Of a stretch of DNA of 40,748 bases, positions 14,570-20,976 are shown in pieces. Origin of the DNA: Nitrospiria bacterium (GTDB lineage Bacteria > Nitrospirota > Nitrospiria > JACQBZ01); assembly GCA_035498035.1 (NCBI GenBank), contig DATKAN010000022.1, positions 1 to 40,748 on the forward strand, in the 5' to 3' direction. The position numbers and the translations under genes are program-made. Numbering within the stretch: position 1 is the stretch's first letter; each line of letters starts with the position of its first letter. The notes beneath the pieces are model-generated. The model ran no database searches and was not told the DNA's origin. It saw only the letters and a list, made by a program, of their open reading frames with translations.

Positions 14570-17500
14570 TTACCGGAACTCGAAATGTAATTTTAAATCT
14601 CCTCCCGTATGGCCGAGTTCGTCCCGTTGACCGAGAATCGAGACCGTCTTACTCAGGGTATATTCCAACTGAATGATCTGTCCCTGGGAGGGGTCCATCG
14701 GGATGGCGTACGTCATAATCAGTTTGTCCTCCAGCAATTGTTGGGAGACCGAGACCATGGGCACGCTTCCCGATTTATTCGAAGAGTAATACGGGTTTAC
14801 CACGATGCGATCGATTCCCGTCAACGATTCGACCTGCTCCGAGATGATACTTTCGATCGCGGCCGTGGCTGCGATCGAGGATGCCTCGGAAGGGCCCTTC
14901 CCTTTTGAAGCGGCCTCGACGTCCCTGCAAAGCCGACGGTAAGATAACAAACAGAGGATGTCGTTTTGATCCGATACCGATGGGTTGGAGGTTAGCGTGA
15001 GGTCGAGTTTGTCGGCCGGCCCGACCAGGCTCAGCTCGATGTCGTAGGTCGTCACCCGTGTGGTGGCCCGCACGTCCACAACGGGTCGGATCTGTTCCGG
15101 GTTGATGAAATCGACCGTGCCTGAAACGATCTTGAATTCATTTTGTTGGAACGAAAACGATCCGCCCTTGGCCTCCACTCGACCCAGAAGGCTCGGGCGG
15201 TCGACGGTACCCTTGAGCACCAGATCGATCTCCAGCGGCAGGTTGGCCAGATTGTTCTTGACCCAAATATTGTTCTTCCCCTGGATTTGAATGTTCAGGG
15301 CCGTCTCTTTGAGCCACCACGGCAGCGGCGTGGATTCCTTCGTATTGGGCCTGACCAGGGCCAGGACCCAGGTCTGCCAGTCCAAGCGCCTTTCGTAATT
15401 GGCCCGGCGGATTTCAACCTCTCCGGAAAGCGACTGGACCCTTGTGTCGCTTTGGAAGAACACGGATGCGTCGACCACCGACGAGAATCCCTTGAAGGGA
15501 CTGATCTGGCTGCCCGTCATCTCCAGGTTCAGGGAGTAGCGCGAGGGAACGAAACGGACCAGATCAATCCGGCCGGCTGCCTGAAGTTTTCCGCCGCCAA
15601 ACTCCGCATCAAATGATTCGAGGAGCACCTGGCGCTCGTTGAATGCAAAATTCACGGAGGTCATGTCGAGGGCCTGCCCCAGCGAGGCGCTCTTCACCAC
15701 CCCGTCATGGATGGTCAACCCGCCCCGGATTTTGGGATCCTCCCACTGATCGGTGATCTGAAGCGCCAGATAGGCGAATCCTTTCGCATAGGTGATTTCC
15801 TTCGTGAAAATCCGGAACAGATCCAGGTCGGCTTCCCCGTTGATAAAAAAGTTGTAGCTTTTGAACAGCGCCAGATCGCCGGATACCGCCAAGGAGGTCC
15901 CGGGGCCTTTGAGCTTGAACGATTGGATCGATACGTTCCCCTGGCGGAGTTCGAGCTGGATGTCGCCCTCGTTTGTGACGACGTAATTCGACACATCGAC
16001 CGTCAGCGCGGTCAAATGGATTGTAGCCTCCGCCGCGTTCAACGTTTCCGGTCCCGCGCCTCCGGGCGGATCGATCTGGCCGCTGGCCATCAGGGTTCCG
16101 CTGGTCGTGAAACGGTTCAAGGCCGTCAGATTGGGAACGTCGGATCCGAACCACGGCTTCAGGTCCGCATCGTCGAGGGAAATATTGATCCGGTAGGGAT
16201 GGCCGGGCGCCCATTCCATTTCCGCGGAACCCTTGACCCCCCTGGACAATTGAAAGTCGGCCGATAACCGATGGTCCTTTATTTCGGCCGAAAGATTTCC
16301 GGGGCCCAGGGACTGATTCTGATAGACGACGTCCAAAAAAGAAATTTGGGTTTCAATCCGGGGATTGAGGAAGGGACCGGAGCCGGCGATCCGGCCGGTC
16401 AGCGGCCCCCGGAAAACCGCGAGGGTTTTCACCTCCGGCTGGAAATCCTCCAGTCGGGCGTGCGCGGTTTCGGCCGAAAATTCAAATTCGCCATTAAATC
16501 CGATCGAACCGTTTCCGGTCAGCTCGGTTTCGCCCCGACGGGCGCGGACCTCCTTGAAGACGATCCGGTCGCGGTTGAGAATCAGCGTGACGGTTCCATT
16601 GTCAATCGGCCGACCGTAGATCGAGCCGGAACCGGCCTGAAACCGGGCCTCGAGCCGGAATTGCGACGGGGTCCCCTTGACGGTGAGATCGCCCGTCGCG
16701 GGAACATCGATCGGCATTTCCTTTGTAAAAAGGGAGACGACTTCGCGAGGATTGCCTTGACGAATTTTAGCCGACAGGTCGAAGAAGGGGTGCGACGGGC
16801 CCTCCGCCGGCCGGTCCAATGAAACGAGCCCCTTGATCTCGTAGCGGGCCTGATTCTCTTGAACGACGGCGCGTTTGAATCGGATCGTCCGGTTCCGATA
16901 GATCAGATCCGAATCGGCCGCTTCAAAATGCCGTCCTCGTAAGCGCACGTTGCGCAGGTGGCCGTCCCCTTTGAAGACAGGATCTTTCAGTGTTCCCGTC
17001 AAACTTCCGGAAAGTTTGAGGCTTCCTTCTATCATAGGGGCTTGCGTCGCCCCCTCCGCCGGCAAAGCCGGATGGGGTCCTTCCCTTTCCCTCGCCTGGC
17101 CCGCGGCGACGGTGGTAGGGGAGGCGGCCAGGATGGCCAGCTCGGACAGGTCGGCGCTTTCCAACGTCGCCTCAAGCGCGATCGACCCATCGGCGCGAAT
17201 CGATCCTTCGACCGTCAGGGAGGACCGACCCGTGCGAAGGGTCGTTTTATCGAGAGACAGGTCCCCGGAACCGATCCGAAATTCGGTCGAAGCTTCGCGG
17301 AGCTGGGCCAGCAGTCCCATCATTCCGGTCTCCCGGCCGGACGGGGTTGTTCCCGGAGGCGGGACGGACGGGCCTTCTTCCGATTTGGTCAGGCGGAGCC
17401 GGCCCTTTCCGGAAATGTCTTTCGGATCGAAATGCATCTCTTTGATCCGTCCCTCCAGATCGACGGCCCCTTCAAGCCGTTGCGCGGCCGGATAGGATTC

Positions 17501-18616
17501 GAGGCCCAGAATGGGAAGAAATCCGGATGGAGTTAACCCGGTGAATTGAAGCGACACCCTGTACGGGAGGGGACCGCCGTCCCCCGAGAGCCCGGCCACG
17601 GACAAGCGGGCCTCCCCGGATATATTTCCGCCGAAGACGTCGGCCGAGAGATCGGACAATGTGAAGACGCGATCCTGATAAAGGATGACGGTTTTCGCGT
17701 TGCCAACGGATCTTGAAGAAACGGCCCAGTTTGAGATCGAGATGTTGCCCCGGACCGCGGGATCGGATCCGGGCCCGACCAGATGCCCGGTGAATCGAGC
17801 CGCGCCGGTCATCGGGAAGCGCCCGGGAAGAAGGGGATTGAGGTCGCTCAACGGGAAGGCGGCATCCACGGAGAGCGCGAGCCGCGGTTGGGCCGGATTT
17901 TGGACCGTTCCGCTGACGGTGTAGTGGGACGTGGGGTCGGCCAGCTCCAGGGTTTGGATATCCAAAGAATTCGACCGGATGTTGAGTCGGGCCGACATGG
18001 AATCCAGTTTCTTATGGAAGGTGTTGCGGTCCACCGACACGCCCTTTGCGGAAAGGATCACCTGAAAGTTTTCCATCAGGAGGTCCGGGGTGACGGTCCC
18101 TTCCCATTGTGCCAGTTTCAGAAACGGTTCGCCGGAGGGCCCTTGCAATTCAAGGCGGCCGTCCTGAACTTCAATCTGGCGGATGACGAGGGTTAATTTT
18201 TGGGACCCGCCTCCGGGAGAATCCGGGGATCCCTTCGGAAGATTGGGATGGATCGGAAGGACGGAATCGCGTCCGACTCGGAGGACGATTTCCGGGCCGA
18301 TCAGGCGGATTTTTTTAATAAAGGTCACTTGAGTCAAAAGAGACCAGGGAGAAATCCAAACCCGGATTCGCTGGACGGCGATGGGGGGACGGCCCGTTTC
18401 AGGAGCGGGCAGCACGACCCCGTCTAAAACCACGGCGACGGGGAGGAGGCCCAGTGTGACGCGGCGCACCGTGACGGGCGTTCCGGTCAGACGCTGAATC
18501 TGCGACTCCGCAAAACGCGTCAGCGGCTCCGAGAATAATCCGCCGCGCAAAAGAAGATGGAGCGACAGGACCAGCAGGATGACGACCACCAGGGCGGCGA
18601 TGGACTTTTTATACAA
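14570..18616 (-). CDS. tamB: Translocation and assembly module protein TamB-like (AsmA/DUF490)
   Basis: A 1348-residue envelope protein anchored by one N-terminal helix (SIAALVVVILLVLSLHLLLR), with a very long beta-rich periplasmic body. The C-terminal region carries the TamB/DUF490 signature (SQISPFKGFSSVVDASVFF, FINPEQIRPVVDVRATTRV, ILCLLSYRRLCRD, LDKLIMTYAIPMDPSQGQII shape). TamB-type proteins bridge inner and outer membranes and take part in phospholipid transport and outer-membrane protein insertion. TTG at 18614-18616 is the start, with AAGGAG seven bases ahead. An AT-poor stretch at residues about 505-528 is encoded by a dispersed repeat that keeps the frame open. It is the promoter-proximal gene of the minus-strand block. 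Confidence 0.88.
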   Translation of the reverse strand: MYKKSIAALVVVILLVLSLHLLLRGGLFSEPLTRFAESQIQRLTGTPVTVRRVTLGLLPVAVVLDGVVLPAPETGRPPIAVQRIRVWISPWSLLTQVTFIKKIRLIGPEIVLRVGRDSVLPIHPNLPKGSPDSPGGGSQKLTLVIRQIEVQDGRLELQGPSGEPFLKLAQWEGTVTPDLLMENFQVILSAKGVSVDRNTFHKKLDSMSARLNIRSNSLDIQTLELADPTSHYTVSGTVQNPAQPRLALSVDAAFPLSDLNPLLPGRFPMTGAARFTGHLVGPGSDPAVRGNISISNWAVSSRSVGNAKTVILYQDRVFTLSDLSADVFGGNISGEARLSVAGLSGDGGPLPYRVSLQFTGLTPSGFLPILGLESYPAAQRLEGAVDLEGRIKEMHFDPKDISGKGRLRLTKSEEGPSVPPPGTTPSGRETGMMGLLAQLREASTEFRIGSGDLSLDKTTLRTGRSSLTVEGSIRADGSIALEATLESADLSELAILAASPTTVAAGQAREREGPHPALPAEGATQAPMIEGSLKLSGSLTGTLKDPVFKGDGHLRNVRLRGRHFEAADSDLIYRNRTIRFKRAVVQENQARYEIKGLVSLDRPAEGPSHPFFDLSAKIRQGNPREVVSLFTKEMPIDVPATGDLTVKGTPSQFRLEARFQAGSGSIYGRPIDNGTVTLILNRDRIVFKEVRARRGETELTGNGSIGFNGEFEFSAETAHARLEDFQPEVKTLAVFRGPLTGRIAGSGPFLNPRIETQISFLDVVYQNQSLGPGNLSAEIKDHRLSADFQLSRGVKGSAEMEWAPGHPYRINISLDDADLKPWFGSDVPNLTALNRFTTSGTLMASGQIDPPGGAGPETLNAAEATIHLTALTVDVSNYVVTNEGDIQLELRQGNVSIQSFKLKGPGTSLAVSGDLALFKSYNFFINGEADLDLFRIFTKEITYAKGFAYLALQITDQWEDPKIRGGLTIHDGVVKSASLGQALDMTSVNFAFNERQVLLESFDAEFGGGKLQAAGRIDLVRFVPSRYSLNLEMTGSQISPFKGFSSVVDASVFFQSDTRVQSLSGEVEIRRANYERRLDWQTWVLALVRPNTKESTPLPWWLKETALNIQIQGKNNIWVKNNLANLPLEIDLVLKGTVDRPSLLGRVEAKGGSFSFQQNEFKIVSGTVDFINPEQIRPVVDVRATTRVTTYDIELSLVGPADKLDLTLTSNPSVSDQNDILCLLSYRRLCRDVEAASKGKGPSEASSIAATAAIESIISEQVESLTGIDRIVVNPYYSSNKSGSVPMVSVSQQLLEDKLIMTYAIPMDPSQGQIIQLEYTLSKTVSILGQRDELGHTGGDLKLHFEFR
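17034..17104 (+). repeat. Dispersed TAGGGGCT repeat inside the tamB-like gene (copy C)
   Basis: TAGGGGCTTGCGTCGCCCCC, then a CCGGC-AAA-GCCGG hairpin and a CTCGCCTGGCCCGC tail, clearly matching copies A1 and G. On the minus strand it is translated in frame as part of residues about 505-528 (REREGPHPALPAEGATQAP). Confidence 0.75.
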
Positions 18617-18663
18617 TCCACTACTCCTTTACGGCCAGAAAAAGCGTAAATTCCGACGAGAAT

Positions 18664-18692
18664 ACCGTAACATAAAGCCGGTTTGTTTGCAA
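18664..18692 (-). promoter_or_regulatory. Possible promoter of the tamB-to-rlmD block
   Basis: On the minus strand TTGCAA (18692-18687) is followed 17 bases later by TACGGT (18669-18664), about 48 bases before the tamB-like start. The -10 matches only at its three most conserved positions. Confidence 0.35.
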
Positions 18693-18716
18693 GGCGCGGA
18701 CGCGAAAACAACGGGT

Positions 18717-18744
18717 TTGCATCTGTACGAAAAGCCGGTATAAT
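18717..18744 (+). promoter_or_regulatory. Promoter of mazG-moaC-moaDE
   Basis: TTGCAT (18717-18722), a 16-base spacer and a perfect TATAAT (18739-18744). Transcription would start near 18751. The in-frame ATG at 18743 overlaps the -10 box, which rules it out as the mazG start. It is divergent from the presumed tamB promoter. Confidence 0.6.
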
Positions 18745-18778
18745 GAACCCTGGATTCGGTGGGGGGGAAGGGTTTAAA

Positions 18779-19621
18779 GTGTCGAAGCGGTTCTACGAGT
18801 TGGTCGCCGTGATGGAAAGGCTCCGGGGGAAGAAAGGCTGCCCGTGGGACCGGGAGCAGACGAGGGACAGCCTAAAGCCCTTTCTTCTCGAGGAGGCCTA
18901 CGAAGTCCTGGAGGCGATCGACGAAGAGAATCCTGAATTGTTGAAGGAGGAATTGGGGGATCTCCTGTTTCAGATCCTGTTTCATTCCGAGATCGCCAGG
19001 GAACGGGGCGAGTTTGGGATCGAGGATGTCCTCTCTTACACGATCGACAAGATGACCCGGCGTCATCCGCACGTCTTCGGCTCGGCCCCTTCCGACCGTC
19101 GAGGAAGTCGGCGGGTGACCGCCAAGGATGTGCTGGCCCGATGGGAGGAGCTCAAACAGAAGGAAAAGCGGCACCGCAAAAGAAAGTCGGTATTGGACGG
19201 GGTTCCAAAGCCCCTGCCGGCGCTGATGAGGGCCTATCAGCTTCAGACACGCGCCTCCCGGGTCGGGTTTGATTGGAAGGAGTTGAGACCGGTCTGGAAT
19301 AAAGTGCGCGAGGAGTTGAAGGAACTGGAACAGGCCGTTGAAGAGGGACAGGTCCGGCCGATTCGACACGAATTCGGAGACCTCTTCTTTGCCCTGGTGA
19401 ATCTGGCCCGTTTTTTAAAGCTCGACCCGGAAGAATCGTTGCGCAAGGCCAACCGTCGGTTTATGAATCGATTCCGTTATATCGAAAGGAAGGCCGGGAT
19501 ATCCCGGACGCCGTTATCCGAAATGCCGTTGGCCGAGATGGACCGGCTCTGGGAGGAGGCCAAGGCGGCCGAGAAAAAATCCGGGAAGAAAACCGCGAAA
19601 GGAAGGGCCGGATGGCTTTGA
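18779..19621 (+). CDS. mazG: Nucleoside triphosphate pyrophosphohydrolase MazG
   Basis: Hydrolyses NTPs and dNTPs to the monophosphate and pyrophosphate, a house-cleaning role. At 280 residues it is the long, two-domain form. The N-terminal MazG domain has GCPWDREQT, then the metal-binding EExxE (Glu38, Glu39, Glu42) and ELGDLLFQILFH; the second domain repeats the pattern in WNKVREELKELEQAVEEG and HEFGDLFFALVNLARFL. GTG at 18779 was chosen: GGAAGGG precedes it by about six bases, and upstream starts fall within the promoter. It overlaps moaC by ten bases, which implies co-translation; the link with molybdopterin genes is probably only one of shared transcription. Confidence 0.93.
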   Translation: MSKRFYELVAVMERLRGKKGCPWDREQTRDSLKPFLLEEAYEVLEAIDEENPELLKEELGDLLFQILFHSEIARERGEFGIEDVLSYTIDKMTRRHPHVFGSAPSDRRGSRRVTAKDVLARWEELKQKEKRHRKRKSVLDGVPKPLPALMRAYQLQTRASRVGFDWKELRPVWNKVREELKELEQAVEEGQVRPIRHEFGDLFFALVNLARFLKLDPEESLRKANRRFMNRFRYIERKAGISRTPLSEMPLAEMDRLWEEAKAAEKKSGKKTAKGRAGWL

Positions 19622-20115
19622 GTCATTTGGACGAGAGCGGCCGCGCCCGGATGGTGGACGTCGGGGGCAAGCCCCGGACCGCGCGGACCGCCACGGCGGT
19701 CGGCAAGGTTTATTTAAAACCGGAAACCTTGAGACTGGTTCGGAAGGGAGGCATCGCCAAGGGCGACGTCCTGGCCGTTGCCCAGGTGGCCGGCGTGATG
19801 GCGGCCAAGCAGGTTCCGAGCCTTATCCCGCTTTGTCATCCCTTGCTTCTTTCCGGCGTGGAGATGCGTTTCAAGGAAGAACCGAATCCGGATTCCGAAA
19901 ATCGCTGCAGCATCGGAATCGAGGCCGTCGTGAAGGCCTTCGGTCCCACCGGGGTGGAGATGGAAGCGATGACGGCGGTGTGCGCGGCGGCCCTGACGAT
20001 CTACGACATGTGCAAGGCGGTCGACCGGGAAATGAGTTTCGGACAGATCATGCTGGTTGAAAAAGCCGGGGGGAAATCGGGAACCTACCGACGGCCATCG
20101 CAGGGCGGAAAGTAG
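19612..20115 (+). CDS. moaC: Cyclic pyranopterin monophosphate synthase MoaC
   Basis: Second step of molybdopterin synthesis: it converts the MoaA product to cyclic pyranopterin monophosphate. All family landmarks are visible: LSHLDESGRARMVDVG, RTARTATAVGKV, SLIPLCHPLLLSGVEM with the active-site Cys-His, TGVEMEAMTAVCAAALTIYD and MCKAVDREM. The length of 167 residues is normal. The start overlaps the end of mazG, and the fused moaDE gene begins ten bases after its stop, so product and next enzyme are made together. No moaA lies in the window. Confidence 0.96.
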   Translation: MALSHLDESGRARMVDVGGKPRTARTATAVGKVYLKPETLRLVRKGGIAKGDVLAVAQVAGVMAAKQVPSLIPLCHPLLLSGVEMRFKEEPNPDSENRCSIGIEAVVKAFGPTGVEMEAMTAVCAAALTIYDMCKAVDREMSFGQIMLVEKAGGKSGTYRRPSQGGK

Positions 20116-20125
20116 GGGGTCGGGG

Positions 20126-20872
20126 ATGGTGAGGATCCGTTTGTTTGCGAAACTCAAAGACCTGGCGGGTCGTCCGGAAATCGAATTGACGCTGAGCCGC
20201 CCGGTGTCCTTGAAGGGGCTGCGGAGTCTTTTGGAGTCCGAAATTCCCGGATTGAAGGAATGGATCGGGCGGGAAAAGGTGCTCGTGGCCGTGAACCGGG
20301 AGATGGCGACCGAGGAAACCGTGATCCGGGACGGAGACGAGGTCGGCCTGATGCCGCCCTTCTCCGGCGGAAGCCCGGTCAAGGCGGGTCATCGGGGTCT
20401 CGTTAAAAAAAAAGCGCCGGCGATCGTCAAGGCCGCGGACACCGACGAAAATCGTTGGACGCGGATCCAGCCGGGGGATTTTTCCTTGGACGAGGAACTG
20501 CGCCGACTCAAGGCCGTCTCGACAAGAATCGGGGGGGTTGCGGTATTCGTCGGCACGGCCCGTGATTTTTCCAAGGGCCGCCCGGTCACCCGCTTGAGCT
20601 ATGAGCATTATGCCGGTCTGGCCGAGAAAACGTTGGCCGAGATCCGGGGGCGGGCCTTGAAAAAATTTGCGATCATCGAGGTCTGCATGATCCACCGGAC
20701 CGGGGAAATTCCCATCGGCGGAAATATCGTTTTAATCATGACGGCCGCTGAGCACCGGGCCGAGGCCTTCCGGGCCTGCCGGTGGTGCATCGATGAGTTG
20801 AAGGCGATCGTCCCCCTCTGGAAAAAAGAGACCACTCCCCGGGGGGAGATCTGGGTCGAACCCCGGCCCTGA
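20126..20872 (+). CDS. moaDE: Molybdopterin synthase, MoaD-MoaE fusion
   Basis: Both subunits of molybdopterin synthase in one 248-residue chain. Residues 1-82 are a complete MoaD (VRIRLFAKLKDLAG to GLMPPFSGG) ending in the sulfur-carrier Gly81-Gly82. A Lys/Ala-rich linker of about 30 residues follows, then a full MoaE (from RIQPGDFSLDEELRRL; GGVAVFVGTARDF; LSYEHYAGLAEKTL; HRTGEIPIGG). The catalytic lysine motif LWKKE gives Lys233 and Lys234. A free Gly82 carboxylate is needed for thiocarboxylation, so the chain should be cleaved after Gly82, as reported for mycobacterial MoaX. ATG at 20126 follows a G-rich stretch, and an upstream in-frame ATG at 20057 would lie within moaC. A terminator follows. 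Confidence 0.93.
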   Translation: MVRIRLFAKLKDLAGRPEIELTLSRPVSLKGLRSLLESEIPGLKEWIGREKVLVAVNREMATEETVIRDGDEVGLMPPFSGGSPVKAGHRGLVKKKAPAIVKAADTDENRWTRIQPGDFSLDEELRRLKAVSTRIGGVAVFVGTARDFSKGRPVTRLSYEHYAGLAEKTLAEIRGRALKKFAIIEVCMIHRTGEIPIGGNIVLIMTAAEHRAEAFRACRWCIDELKAIVPLWKKETTPRGEIWVEPRP

Positions 20873-20892
20873 AGGGAAGCGGCTTGCGATCG

Positions 20893-20930
20893 CGTCCATC
20901 TTGTCGCGCCGCAGGGTGGACGTTTTTTTT
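20893..20930 (+). terminator. Intrinsic terminator after moaDE
   Basis: An 11-bp stem, CGTCCATCTTG (20893-20903) with CAGGGTGGACG (20912-20922), has an eight-base loop and two G-U pairs, and is followed by eight T residues (20923-20930). It ends the mazG-moaC-moaDE unit. Confidence 0.85.
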
Positions 20931-20976
20931 CGCAAGGAAGGCGGATGTCCATCGGCGGGAGGAGGAGCGCAATACC

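Noticed and set aside
18743-18745. ATG as the mazG start
   Set aside because: It overlaps the TATAAT box; GTG at 18779 has a good ribosome site and gives the family's usual N-terminus.
20884-20886. TTG as the subtilase start
   Set aside because: It precedes the intrinsic terminator at 20893-20930; TTG at 20977 gives a proper signal peptide.
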